Assembly (NCBI GenBank): GCA_015680905.1
Contig: CM027381.1
Coordinates: forward strand, 72,281,501-72,345,500
Origin: Coptis chinensis
Taxonomy: Eukaryota; Streptophyta; Magnoliopsida; Ranunculales; Ranunculaceae
Direction of reading: 5' to 3'
Length of the DNA: 64,000 bases
The position numbers were made by a program, and so were the translations under genes. The notes beneath the pieces are model-generated. The model worked only from the letters and a program-made list of their open reading frames with translations. It had not been told where the DNA came from and did no database searches. Numbering within the stretch: the stretch's first letter is position 1; every line of letters begins with the position of its first letter. Below, one piece after another: positions 20,872 through 32,133 of the stretch.

Positions 20872-22027
20872 ATTATGTGTTTTCTAACTTAACTAGTTTA
20901 GGGCTATATCGTAAAACATTTAAATAGAGTTGTTAGCGGTGAACTTATACCCCTTCCCTACCAACCGACTTGGAATCAAGTTTAAAATAAGGTAGCTTGT
21001 TCAAAGCATGTACTGCGTCACACGACAAGAAGAAATGTTTAACGTACAGGCGTGAGTTTGTAGCTACAGGCTAGAGTTGCAAATTCTAGTTCATAAATTA
21101 TTCTAGCCTTAAATTAAGTCAATCCCATTTCAACAGATATCATTTTAGAGAATTCCATACACATTCTATAACAACAAATATCATTTTAAAGCATTCCATA
21201 CACATTCTATAACACTAATATTATTCAAACAAAATGAAGAAGGGGCAAAAAGAGTTAAAAAAAAAAAAAAAAAACTGAATAGCGTGATTGTATTTCTTGT
21301 ACTTGCGAAACTGATAAACAAACCCAATATTACAAGTTTACAAGCACCCATATCAATTTTGATATTAGAGTTTTGCAAGTTTGAGAATTTTGATATTACA
21401 CTTGTTTTTGTTTTTGCTGGGGAGTGGCTAGAGACGAAGGTTTTTTTTTTTTCTCTGTTTTTGTTATTTTGTTTTTTAATTTTGTTTTAATTTGGCCCAT
21501 GAGATCTCGAGATGGAGTGGGCGAGATGAGTGCGTGAGATTTGGAGTGGGCTAGATTGGGCGAGATTGGGAGTGGGCGTATCTCATAAATAATTGACAGT
21601 TTTATGAGCAAATTTAAGATCTTTATTCAAACAAAGTATCATTGTCAAAAAAAAATTCTCCAATACATTATGTCATAATTTACCATATAATTTATTTATT
21701 TGAGTATTTTCTCATGTCGAAATATAAATCTATTTTATTTAGCCACTAACAGTTAAGTAGACGAGCTTCTGAGTGAAATATGAAACGATGTGGGACCGTC
21801 GAGAATTAAGACTCCTGAGAGTAATTCGTCGTTGCAAATTAAAATAGTGCTATCTCATATTTGATCGTTCAAATTGCAATGTAAAGAAACAAAACAATGT
21901 GAATGTAGGACTGTTACGACAGCTGCTCTCAAAGCTCCATAAAATTTAATACCAGCCAACATTTCAGATGGATGGTGATTAGTTGACCAACATCTATCCT
22001 TGTAAAAGGTTTTCTCTTAAATTGTCA
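20872..22027. other. Intergenic sequence without a supported gene
   Basis: Contains a two-copy tandem duplication of about 43 bp (ATCATTTTAGAGAATTCC... and ATCATTTTAAAGCATTCC..., 21139-21223). It also has a short cluster of GGGCGAGATT words (21517-21580) related to GATCTTGCGAGGTGA in the MULE end at 17580. Nothing else is recognised. Confidence 0.4.
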
Positions 22028-22169
22028 GTATATATAGTGTCTTGAACAATTTATATAGTGTTTTTAACAGTCTTTTAATTTACGCTTATTAACGAGTTTA
22101 ACAGACGATCCTATATAAACTGTCCAAGACACCATATAAGCTGCTCAAAACACTATAACACTATATAAC
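22028..22169. repeat. Foldback-type repeat of the 'tatatagtgtc' family
   Basis: TATATAGTGTCTTGAAC on the left and the complementary GTCCAAGACACCATATAAGC and ACACTATATAAC on the right surround TTACGCTTATTAACGAGTT. A very similar unit is at 52690-52850. The Tat element inserted directly at its right edge (target ATGTC). Confidence 0.6.
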
Positions 22170-22174
22170 ATGTC

Positions 22175-22476
22175 TGTATGAAGTATTACAACCTCTAATC
22201 TCACAACTCTCTCTCTCGTTTCTTTTTTCTCTCCCTCTATTTTTTCTCACCTCTCTTTTTATCCCCCTCTCTCCTCCATGATCTCTCCCCTATCCACGTA
22301 TCGCGGCAGTTACCTTGCAGTTAAGGTTCCGCTTTCCATCTCTCCACGTCTAGCAGCAGTTCCAGAACGGTTTCTATACCGCGGATCTGATCTGGTGCAA
22401 CCTGACTCCCCCAGCTATACCGCATCCGGTCCCATTGTTACCACTAACCTCCTATGTCATGTATACGTCCTATACA
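22175..22476 (-). repeat. 3' LTR of the Tat element
   Basis: A 302-bp terminal repeat. In element orientation it ends the transcript. Its outer boundary is set by the duplication ATGTC at 22170-22174. Confidence 0.93.
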
Positions 22477-22492
22477 GATGCCCTCTCTCGGT
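22477..22492 (-). promoter_or_regulatory. Polypurine tract of the Tat element
   Basis: On the minus strand ACCGAGAGAGGGCATC directly precedes the 3' LTR, in the place and composition expected of the plus-strand primer. Confidence 0.6.
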
Positions 22493-23085
22493 CGTATTGA
22501 TGGTCCGCGAACAACAATGGGGCCGAGAACTACCCGGTCTTATTTCATACCCCTTTCTTGGAACACTTCTCTTTCCGGACCCATCCACTCTGTCCCCCTA
22601 TCTTCTTTCCCTTAGCACGTGCTCCACGTGTTTCCTCTGTACTGCCACCTGGAAATACGGCGCATGCGCCTCGTTTCTTGTTTCTTCGAAAATCGAGACT
22701 AATACGTGTCCCCATTTCCTTGGTCCTTTGTTGGTTAATACCATTATGTCCCTGCCCCTTCAAATCCCGCTCAAATCTCTCTCTTCTCTCAAAACCCTCA
22801 TAAACAGTAAACCCTCACCATCTCTTCAAATTCCCTTTCTTCAAACTTTTTCCTCATCGTCCCCATATCGTTTTCTTCGATAGCTCTCCAGCTCAGTTTG
22901 GTTCTACGCCCTCCATAGCTTTGGCCCTCTCGTTTGCAGGTTTGTCTTCCCCCTTAAACTGTTTTCCTTTCCTCTCATTATTTGTGTATTCACTATTTTT
23001 GGAAGGTTTGCTTCCATCAGTTTCTTCTTTTCTAAGATTGCGCATCTGTCTTTTTGTAAACTTCCCTCTTAGTACTGTTTCCATT

Positions 23086-25374
23086 ATGTCTTCATCGGAA
23101 TGTGAGGCTATCTCCTCCATCCAATCCTCCGCCACCAAATTCGGTGAATCTAGACCCTCTACCCCTAGATCTAGCCAGCACTCCGCGGACCGATCTGAGT
23201 CCCCGGCTTCTGATTCTACCAATCCCACCGCTGTTCCATCTACTTCTGGAAGGAAACCTTCTCTGCCTCCACCGCCGTCTTACTACCGCAGACCCAATCT
23301 AGATGCCGTTAAAACCGCTTATGGCATACCTAGTGACATTATTCTTGAACATGAGTCTGGTGTCACCCATTTTCCTCACTTGGTACCACCGCGCCCCGGT
23401 TATCTCGTCGCTACTATAGGACAGATTGCGGCCGGTTTGCGTTTCCCCTTGACTCTCCTTGATGTCGAGGTCTGTAACCATTTCAACATTCCTCCGTGCC
23501 AAGGCATAGGTAACTTTTGGCGTGTTATGTATGCCGCCAATCACTACAATGTGACTCACTCCCCCAAAATCCAACTCCGCGATATCCTTGCCCACTTCTA
23601 TAAAAAAAAAAAGCACTAAACTGGGGAGTGTGGGATATCAATCCTTCTGCACTCGTCCACAAAAGAAGTCTTTCCTTCTTCACATCACCACTTCTGACAA
23701 GGTGTGGCACCAGTACCCGTTGTATGTGTCCGGTAGTTTTTTATCCGCGGACCTCCCTCCGGAAGTTTCTTTGAGGCATCTCCATTTCCTAACAAGTGGT
23801 AAGTAAGCCGTTTTGAGTCGCGGTATTTATATCTCACTTGTCGTTAACTTGTCTTTATTCTTGGTGATGTAGGTTGGAGACCCGATTCGCGATCCCAGAT
23901 ATACAACGGTGTTTACTCAGAAATTTTCCAATCCCTCTACGAACTAGGGAGTGCCCAGTGCGAAGTCCTCGGCATTGATCCGGAAAAAGCCACTCCTCTC
24001 TTACTTGACCCTTCTTTAAAAGACATTGGCAAATACCAAGGCCCCCTCTATCGTCTGCCGCCCCCCAAAGTAAGAAAGCCCAAACCATCCCCACCTCAAA
24101 AAAGAAAGCACCCGGCCTACAAGTCTTTCAACTATACCACCAAAATCTCTCATTCACGAGCAGTTGCCCAACGTGCCGCTGCCGCTAAAAATAAGACTAC
24201 TACCGCGGAGAACCTTAACCCTTCGTACTCCCGTGTGGCTGAGTGGGAGGACGATTTTGTCAATACTTTCGCCCCCTCTTCTGCTACTAAAATGGACGTG
24301 AACAAGTACAAGCTTTGGGACAACGACTTTGATGGAGATGCTCCTGTCGAGGTGTCAACAAGAGCCCTCCCACAAAAAGGGCTAAAATTTCTTCCACTGC
24401 CCCTCAACCTACCACTGGCTGCAATGAACCTCCACAGTCTGCTATATCTTCTCGCCGCCCCAGACAGGAGTCTTCTTCAGCTGGTCCTTTAACATCTGGC
24501 CCTGTCTAAGTGTGGCATCCCAAGTTCAAGGCTAGGGACCGCGATGTCACTACGCGAGACTCAGCTTTGGAAAATCCAGCTGTTGCCGCCTCCTTATTTT
24601 TCAGCTCTCATCTCCCTCGGGATCAAGATTATGGAGATTCTGGTACCGTTGCTTCCCATAGGGCCTCCATTTACACTGGATGGGAAAAGGTATGTGTTTT
24701 TGACTCTATTGCTCATTATCTTTTGTGTCCGAACTTCGTTGCGTCATATCTTTCGTGCTACCCTTTAACCCAACATATCTCTGTAGCTAAGTCTAGATAT
24801 CGGCTATGTGCTGCGCGACCTTACCAGCACCGTGGAGAACTTGGAGACGGCTAAGCAGGAGATCCATGGCCCTGATGGCTGGAAAGCAAAGTATGCCAAG
24901 CTGGATAAGGAAAGGGATGAGTTGCGGATCAAGGTAGGCAAGATCCATAAGGAGCTCCAGGCGGCTGAGGACAAGCACCGCGACTACGTAGCGGTGGTCA
25001 ATTCTAAAATGGAAAGCCTCAAAGAGACGGAGAGACTTACCACTCAACCTGCTGTAGATAAGGCCGTCAAAGAGGCCGCGGATCGATTCCGGATCCTCGC
25101 TGCGAAGAAGATTGCACGGGAATTAAAACAACAGCTTGATCAGCTCATCGCTACAGGCCGTCTTCTCCCAGCGCCCACTCCTGTTGCAGATACACCACCC
25201 TCGGTATCGCCAACTGTGCATCCTGAAGCTGCCGAGACGCCTACCCCTGACGCGACGACACCTATGACTAGCACTGACCCCTCACCAGTGGAAGCGAATA
25301 AAGACGCTAGCATGGCTGTCGGTGAAAATGAAAATACTTCTGTTGAAGAACCGGCTACTAATCCTCAACAGTGA
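23086..25374 (+). pseudogene. Antisense spliced gene of the Tat element (PF04195-like)
   Basis: Runs opposite to pol between pol and the 3' LTR. Exon 1 starts at the ATG 23086 (MSSSECEAISSIQSS) after an in-frame open stretch from 22921. It has a Ser/Pro-rich lead, then YGIPSDIILEHES and LRFPLTLLDVEVCNHFNIPP, the wording of the 'putative gypsy-type transposon' domain (PF04195). An 11-A run (23602-23612) shifts the frame, after which coding continues to the donor at 23799. Exon 2 (23873-24689) has a basic Lys/Pro stretch (PPPKVRKPKPSPPQKRKH), one frameshift and one stop. Exon 3 (24787-25374) is coiled coil followed by a Pro/Thr-rich tail ending NPQQ. Antisense ORFs of this type are known in Tat elements; their role is unclear. 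Confidence 0.75.
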
Positions 25375-25669
25375 TTTATGTCGGATTTCTTTCTTTGTCG
25401 ATGCCTTTGGATTTGTAATATACTTTGAACAATTATTGTGTGTTTGTGAGAAACAATGTCTTTTGTGCTTCATCGAGATATTACTATTGTGTAGTATTTG
25501 TCAATCGATTTGCCTTGTACTCCTTTTGCATTGTAATTTATTATCTATTGTACCTCTATATCGGCATATTTCTACTTCGTTATGCATTGGAGCCATTGAG
25601 CTATATGGTATCTTGACTTAATATCTTGTTCATTTGCATTTGCAAACTCGGTTAGCGTAACATTAGCTA

Positions 25670-26290
25670 GGGTCGCCCCCATGTATTCGGACGTACATGA
25701 AGTCCGCGAAGGGCTCTTCCCCCGCACTCTATATTTGTATAGCCGTGAAGCTATTCAGGGTTGCCCCAGTTTGATTCGGACATAAAGTCCGCGAAGGGCT
25801 CTTCCCCCCCGCATTCTCTATTTATATAGCCGTGAAGCTAGTCAGGGTTGCCCCCAGTTTGATTCGGACATAAAGTCCGCGAAGGGCTCTCCCCGCACTC
25901 TCTATTTGTATAGCCGTGAAGCTAGTTAGGGTTGCCCTCAGTTTGATTCGGACACGCAGTCCGGGAAGGGCTCTTCCCCCCCGCTCTCTTTATTTGTATA
26001 GTTGTGAAGCTAGTTAGGGTTGCCCCCAGTTTGATTCGGACATTCAGTCCGCGAAGGGCTCGTCCCCCCCGCAATCTCTATTTGTATAGCTGTGAAGCTA
26101 GTTAGGGTTGCCCCCAGTTTGATTCGGACATGAAGTCCGCGAAGGGCTCGTCCCCGCAATCTCTATTTGTATAGCTGTGAAACTAGTTAGGGTTGCCCCC
26201 AGTTTGATTCGGACATGAAGTCCGCGAAGGGCTCGTCCCTATTTGTCGCTCTCTCTTAGTTAGGGGTTGCCCCAGTTTGATAGCTATGAA
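25670..26290. repeat. Tandem array, unit about 83-88 bp, about seven copies
   Basis: The phrase GTTTGATTCGGACAT...AAGTCCGCGAAGGGCTC recurs with its start near 25773, 25861, 25945, 26033, 26121 and 26204, plus degenerate flanking copies. Units include TATTTGTATAGCCGTGAAGC and a C-rich run. It lies between pol and the antisense gene, where Tat elements often carry satellite-like arrays. Confidence 0.9.
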
Positions 26291-26453
26291 GCTCGTCCCC
26301 CTCGATCTCTCTTTGGGACGATTATATTCACCCTTTATTTTATTCTATCATCTACTTCTAACTTGTTTGGAAGAATGCTTGTTTATATCATAGTCATAAA
26401 AATAAACAATACAGATAACGTGCTATTACATACGAAAAGATTAAAGAAAGGTC

Positions 26454-26985
26454 CTAGACATGGAACTCTTTCAGCATTCTGATATTCCATGGTCTGTCTA
26501 TCTTTTCTCCTCCTGTAGTCTGTAATCCATAAGTTCCAGATGCACTCTTTTTACTGATGACATATGGACCTTCCCAGTTTGGCCCGAACTTTCCGTCGTT
26601 TTCTTTCTTGGTGGCTGGAGTAACACGTCGCAGCACATAGTCACCCACATTGAAATTCCGTGGCTTCACTTGTTTATCATATTGTCTCTGCAGAGTCCGA
26701 TGGTATTCCTCCAACCGAATACGGGCTATCTCTTTTTTTTCTTCCACAACATTCAAATTCGCGGCTAATATTCTCTCATTCAGGCCGCTTTCCACCGCTT
26801 TCGTTCTTGTTGTGGACTCTATCATCTCTACTGGTATGACGGCCTCTACTCCGTACGCCATCGCGAACGGTGATTCATTAGTGGATGTTCTTGGTGTAGT
26901 TCGGTATGCCCACAGCACGTGAGGTAAGTGTTCAGCCCATGCTCCCTTCCGCTCCTCTAGTTTTTTCTTAAGGTTATCCATGATG
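26454..26985 (-). pseudogene. Tat integrase, C-terminal remnant after an internal deletion
   Basis: The frame passes from RNase H (AWAEASNKV) straight into IMDNLKKKLEERKGAWAEHL, a sequence that normally lies after the catalytic Glu of integrase. So the HHCC zinc region and the D,D,E core are missing. The seam is near 26980. What remains is WAYRTTPRTSTNESPFAMAYG and the C-terminal GDYVLRRV, GPYVISKKSASGTYGL, ending REFHV-like at 26454. The frame is continuous across the seam from 27347, so the deletion is in phase. The product could not catalyse integration. Confidence 0.88.
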
Positions 26986-27895
26986 ACTTTGTTTGAAGCC
27001 TCAGCCCATGCAAATTTGATCTTACTGAATTTGCTCGCTTTCCTTTGTAGGACCTCCAAGTATCTTGCCATCCTCGGGCAGCGAGCCACAAAACCCCCGT
27101 TCACTTGGCACACCACCAGGTTAGAATCAGAGTAAACAGATAATTCCCTCACGCCCAGATCTTGTGCCAAATCTAAACCCGCTATCACAGCTTCATACTT
27201 TGATTCGTTATTTGAAGCTGCGAACCCTAGTTTCATTGACAACTCAGCCTTGTATTCTCCGGGGTTACCAGGACTACGCCTATTCCGTTCCCTGTATCCG
27301 TAGCAGAGCCATCCGAGAAAACTCTCCATCCATTCCGGGCATCCCATGGGTCCAATGGGTCGTGGTTAGTCTCTCCTTCGTGATCCATTACCATCTCCTC
27401 ACCCCACGTTGGGTCCTCGGCTGGGAACTCTGCCAATACCTCCGCCATTGCTTGTGCTTTTTCTGCGGTTCTCATTTGGTACTGGATTTCATAGCAACTC
27501 AGCATTACCACCCATTTTAGCATTCTTTCGACTTTTTCGCCCTCAAGGCCCCGCTTTGAGAGGCAGATTTGTTATTACTACCACCGAGTGTGCCTCGAAA
27601 TAAAGGTTTCAACTTTAAGGCAGAAAATACCAAAGCCAAAGCGTATTTCTCGGTCGGGTAGATCGGGTCTCGCTTCTAACATGGTCTTGCTTTGAAAGTA
27701 CAGCGGCTTTTCTACTTTGTCAACCACGCAGCACGCGCAAGACCGAACTCACCGCGCAGACTCTGAAACTCCCAAGTACAAATATAGTTTTTCCCCTGTT
27801 CGGTCGCGACAATAAAGGCGCTTTCCCTAGATAACTCTTCAACTCTTGGAAGGCTTCTTCACATTCAGCGGTCCACTTGAAGTCTTGTGATTTTC
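26986..27895 (-). pseudogene. Tat RNase H region (degenerate first copy, clear second copy)
   Basis: After the RT thumb (ECEEAFQELKSYLGKAPLL at about 27800) the first RNase H is badly degraded. The second is clear: WRVFSDGSATDTGNGIGVVL (first Asp), then, after a frameshift near 27290, NNESKYEAVIAGLDLA (Glu), LSVYSDSNLVVCQVNG (second Asp). Two RNase H domains in a row, the second of archaeal/plant type, mark the Tat lineage. Confidence 0.82.
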
Positions 27896-28923
27896 TTAAT
27901 AATCGATATATAGTGGTCGACATTTATCCGATGACTTTGAAATGAATCGGTTAAGTGCCGCTACTCTCCCTGCTAAGCTTTGCACCTCCTTCACATTCTG
28001 AGGGGACGACATTTCTATCAGTGATCTTATCTGTTCAGGATTTGCCTCTATACCGCGGTGTGTAACTATGTAACCTAAAAACTTTCCAGAAGTTACCCCA
28101 AAAGTACACTTCTCGGGGTTGAGTTTCAGTTTATGTGCCTGCAGTATATGAAAGGTTTCCTGAAGACCTTCCAAGTGTTCCTCCTCCGACATGCTCTTTT
28201 CCACCATATCATCAATATATATCTCCATCCACTTCCTAATCTTCCCTTGAAACATTTTTTCTCCTAATCTTTGGAATGTCGCCCCTGCATTTTTCAAACC
28301 AAAGGGCATTCTGGTGTAACAATACGTGCCACCCTCCACCACGAACGTGGTCTTTTCCTGATCCGGGCCGTGCATAGCGACCTGATTATACCCCATGGAC
28401 ATGTCCATGAAAGAGAACACTTTGAACCCTGCAGTTCTGTCCACTAACTCGTCCACCCACGGCATCGGTAACAATCCTTTGGGCACTCCTTGTTTACATC
28501 CGTGAAGTCAACACACATCCTGACCTTACCATTCTTTTTCGTGACCGCGACTACGTTTGACAACCATTCTGTGTATTCGACCTCCCTTATTATCCCCGCC
28601 CCTTTCAATCGTGCCACCTCCTCGCGAATAGCCTCAGCATATTTGGGACGTAAACTTCTTATTTTTTGTCTAACCGGCTTGGCACTTTCATTCATGTGCA
28701 AATGGTGACAGGCAAACCCTGGGTCTAAACCCGCGATATCCTCAATCGCCCATGCGAACACACTTGAATTTTCTATCAAGAACTGCACTAGCTTCTTTTT
28801 CCATTCTTCGGGCAAATCAGTCCCTATGGATGTAAATTTCTCTTCAACTTCCGCTCCCAAGTTCACTACTTCAATCGCATCCAATGTCTTTGGTCCCAAT
28901 GGCGACTCGCACCTTTTTGTCAC
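27896..28923 (-). pseudogene. Tat reverse transcriptase
   Basis: Fingers and palm are read in two overlapping frames with a shift near 28460-28486. The first frame has VFAWAIEDIAGLDP, RQKIRSLRPKYAEAI, KKNGKVRMCVDFTDVNKECP. The second has FSFMDMSMGYNQVAM (first Asp region), YTRMPFGLKNAGATFQR and the catalytic YIDDMV, then LNPEKCTFGVTSGKFLGY. Length and motif order fit a full Ty3 RT. One frameshift is the only clear damage. Confidence 0.9.
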
Positions 28924-28941
28924 TGCCGCTTCCTTTAATTG

Positions 28942-29457
28942 CTACGCGAATCCTTGTTCCTGTGATGGCCCTTCCCCCTTTGTACCTCGGACGAAACTCT
29001 TCACCGTGATCTGCTGGATGTTCTGCGCTGCCACTTGATCCCTCCTGATTTCATATGTTCCCCCATTGGTGGGGAAGCGGATCACTTGGTAATATGTCGA
29101 TGGAATGACTTTCATTTCGTGAATCCATTTTCTTCCTAAAATTGCGTTATACTGCGACGCAGTGTCCACCGCCATGAATCTAGTGAATACCGTCGACGAG
29201 CCTGCAGTCACTGGCAGCGTAACTTCCCCTATGGGCTCTGTCATACTATCGTTGAACCCATACAAGTTGGTTTGAGGAACCTTCAACTGGCTGCTGTCGA
29301 TGTTCATCTCCTCCATGGCCCCTTTAAACAACAAATCAACTGAACTGCCGCAGTCTATCAACACCCTCCGAACTAGATAATTCCCCATTGCTATGGTAAT
29401 TACCAAGGCGTCCTCATCGCGCGTAATTATCGGCTTCAAATCTTTTGGGGTGAACAT
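28942..29457 (-). CDS. Tat aspartic protease domain
   Basis: VRRVLIDCGSSVDLLF is the active-site loop (D-x-G-S-S form used in this lineage). It is followed by a flap-like LYGFNDSMTEPIGEV, then FMAVDTASQYNAILGRKWIHEM, the usual ending of Ty3 retropepsins. The frame is open over 171 codons. It would cut the gag-pol polyprotein. It is joined to gag upstream through a frame change near 29460-29480. Confidence 0.85.
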   Translation of the reverse strand: MFTPKDLKPIITRDEDALVITIAMGNYLVRRVLIDCGSSVDLLFKGAMEEMNIDSSQLKVPQTNLYGFNDSMTEPIGEVTLPVTAGSSTVFTRFMAVDTASQYNAILGRKWIHEMKVIPSTYYQVIRFPTNGGTYEIRRDQVAAQNIQQITVKSFVRGTKGEGPSQEQGFA

Positions 29458-29482
29458 AATGATCCGTCGGCCGTCGCGCTCG

Positions 29483-30927
29483 CTAACCTAACCGCGTACA
29501 CTTCACCACCTCATTCATTGCCGGAGGCTTCTTTGTCTTCCTTACTTTGTCCCTGTGTGCATTCCTCCCCAGAGTCTCTCCACTAAAGATGACATTGATC
29601 GTACCCAAAATTCTGGCCGAAGCTGGCACTCTATCGGCTTGACGCACCTCAACGACAAACTCTCTGAGCATTCCTTTTTCAATCATCCTCTCTACTAACC
29701 ATTTCAAGGCATAACATTTGTTCGTGGCATGGTTTCGGATTTGATGATACTCGCAAAATGGTTTCCCTTCTATCTCCCTTGGGATACTTCGCGGCCCCTC
29801 ATAACTTTGGTGCTCCTTAATTAAAGTCAAGATTTCCTCTAATGGTCGATTAAAAGGAGTCTATTCCATTTCGCGGTATGGCCTTCTCTCTCGCACCTCT
29901 CTTCTGCCCCGATCAAGTCTTCTCTCTGGCCCTCGTTTCTCCCCTCTGTAAGATCCTCTTTCTCTGTCCACTATTCTACCTTTACCCTTCGATCATCTTT
30001 CTCAACCTCGTGATTTGCCTTTCCCGACCTCTTACGTTTCCTTTGTCGTCGTTCTGCATTATATCCTCATATCGTATGTATTTCTCTACCTTCGGGTATA
30101 GGGCATGCAACGTAGTAATTTCAATCTTAGACCACGGACTCATGAACTCACGGTTCCCGACCTCAAACCATGCTGGAAGGCTATGACCGCCGTATGTTCA
30201 TCCAGACTTTCCACTCTCAGCGTCTCCTCCTTGAATCTGCATAAAAACTCCCTCAATGACTCTGCGGCCCTTTGCTTAATGTTAAACAAGGCCGCGATAT
30301 CAACCACCCTTCTCTTCTGGTGAATGAAGTGATCAACAAAGGCGCGTTCCAGCTCTTCGAACCCTTTTATGCTCCGCGAAGCCAACCGATAATACCAGTC
30401 CGAGGCTCCTCCCTTCAGGCTGGCCGGGAACATCATACAACGAAGCCTATCATACTTATTCTCTTGCCATAACGGCATCTGTTGCCGAAAATGATGCAAA
30501 TGATCAGTGGGGTCTCCTTTCCCGTCATATCGTTCAAACCTGGGCTGAGAAAACCTCTTAGGTACTTCGGAATTCCATATTGAATCTGCCAGCTGATTTT
30601 TGTTGAGGCTCGCCACCTCCTTCTGTGCTGCGCTCTGGTTCACTCTTTCTGCTACGCGATTCACTTCCCGATCTCTCTCGATCATAGCCTGAACCACCCC
30701 TAAAGTAATGCCCACTGTTGGTTCGACGTCCGGTAGTGGGCACTCTATATTCTCCCCTTCCGCTTCACTGCCCCTGGGCTCCCCATGCTCCGTTCCACCC
30801 TGTGTAATCTCCCTCTCCTTTCTCAACTCATCATTCTCCTCTCTTAATCTAACTATCTCCCTCTGCGTAGAGTCCCGGTGGCGTCTGCCGCCGCCTTCGA
30901 TACTTCTTCTTCTCCTACCCCTTCCAT
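29483..30927 (-). pseudogene. Tat gag
   Basis: The likely start is the ATG at 30927-30925 (MEGVGEEEVSKAAADATG), with a one-base shift near 30860 before the main frame (30826-30140). The main part has the retrotransposon gag core: FERYDGKGDPTDHLHHFRQQ, KGGASDWYYRLASRSIKGF and FNIKQRAAESLREFLCRF. After stops around 30130-29835 the same frame resumes with GKPFCEYHQIRNHATNKC, the CxxxH...C knuckle region typical of the lineage. It would form the particle shell. The frameshift and stops make it inactive. Confidence 0.85.
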
Positions 30928-31026
30928 CTCAAAGACTCTCTACTTCCTCAATGGTTTTCTCGACCGTGGTCCTTTCTTAGGTCTTCATACTCCTCTCTTT
31001 ATTACTGTAGCCATTTTCTCTTCTTT

Positions 31027-31043
31027 CCCCACAGACGGCGCCA
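31027..31043 (-). promoter_or_regulatory. Primer-binding site of the Tat element
   Basis: Three bases inside the 5' LTR, the minus strand reads TGGCGCCGTCTGTGGGG. The first nine bases match the complement of the plant tRNA-Asp 3' end as I recall it. This position and the TGG start are what a minus-strand primer site requires. Confidence 0.75.
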
Positions 31044-31046
31044 AAA

Positions 31047-31351
31047 TGTATGAACTAGTATTACAACCTCTAATCTCACAACTCTATCTCTCGTTTCTTT
31101 TTTCTCTCCCTCTATTTTTTCTCACCTCTCTTTTTATCCCCCTCTCTCCTCCATGATCTCTCCTCTATCCACGTACCGCGGCAGTTACCTTGCAGTTAAG
31201 GTTCCGCTCTCCATCTCTCCACGTCTAGCAGCAGTTCCAGAACGGTTTCTATACTGCGGATCTGATCTGGTGCAACCTGACTCCCCCAGCTATACCGCAT
31301 CCGGTCCCATTATTACCACTAACCTCCTATGTCATGTATACGTCATATACA
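31047..31351 (-). repeat. 5' LTR of the Tat element
   Basis: 305 bp, TGTATGAACTAG...TATACA on the plus strand, next to the primer-binding site and to the outer duplication ATGTC (31352-31356). Confidence 0.93.
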
Positions 31352-31356
31352 ATGTC

Positions 31357-32133
31357 CCTTTAAAAAAAAAGCCTGATCCATTTAAATACGTACTCCTGGA
31401 CCGACCAAGAACAAAATAAGTTGCAACACCCTCAAAGGTTTAATCAGGTTCCAAGTACAGAGTCAAACAGTAGAATAATTCAAAATAGGAACCACATTTG
31501 TCCAAATGGCACACAAATCAGGCCATCAAAGTCTCATCTTGGCGATGAAGACCTATTCTTTATACCTACCTAATTCTCAAAGAATAAAAGTTAGCTAATT
31601 TTGCACCAGACAATGATCCTGAGACACCAAATAAATGTTTTTGGTCCTTTAGAGTTCAAAGTATATCTCAAATTAGTCAATTAAGTGATTGGTCCTCATA
31701 CTTGGTCCAATATACTTAGTCATTCATGTAGTTCATTAAATTAACAAAGATTCAACCTTCCAAGTTATCAGAAAGAATACTACATGTCTGATAAGTATAT
31801 ATAGTATATGAATGTATCAAAGGCGACACTGTAACACATGCCCCAACTCTGTATATATACTCGAGTAGTAAGTACGTAGTAAGATATGAACCTGAAGAAA
31901 CACCTTCTCCTGACAAAATTAGGATATGATTCAGATACGTGGAATGGACTTAATTACAGGGAAAGCAGAATAAGGACTGACAAAATTAATATTTCTAGTT
32001 TGAGCCAAGATTTAGTCATGACTCAAGAGATGTGACATAGGATTGCAAAATCATGCCTAGTGACAAAATTACTAAACAACACCAAACCACAACTTCATTA
32101 CAAAGGACGAAACAAGAGAGATTGAATTCAGGT
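31357..32133. other. Intergenic sequence, 3' side of the PMEI gene
   Basis: No gene or repeat recognised. Probably host sequence holding the PMEI 3' untranslated region near 32100-32133. Confidence 0.4.

Larger units (their letters stand above)
22175..31351 (-). mobile_element. Tat-lineage Ty3/gypsy retrotransposon, near-complete, integrase-deleted
   Basis: Two direct repeats of 302 and 305 bp (22175-22476 and 31047-31351), each TGTATGAA...TATACA, are flanked by the perfect duplication ATGTC (22170-22174 and 31352-31356). By eye the LTRs differ at about seven bases and one 3-base gap, so the insertion is fairly recent. Reading leftward: primer-binding site, gag, protease, RT, two RNase H segments, a truncated integrase, an 85-bp tandem array, an antisense gene, a polypurine tract and the 3' LTR. 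Dual RNase H plus an extra antisense ORF are known traits of the Tat lineage. Frameshifts and the integrase deletion mean it cannot move on its own. Confidence 0.93.

Noticed and set aside
22278-22883. 201-codon plus-strand frame at 22278-22883 as a gene
   Set aside because: It starts inside the Tat LTR and recurs in the other LTR, with Ser/Pro/Leu-rich composition. It is a by-product of C/T-rich sequence.
26267-30980. Plus-strand frames across the Tat pol and gag region
   Set aside because: They are complements of the clearly coding minus-strand gag-pol frames and show no motifs of their own.
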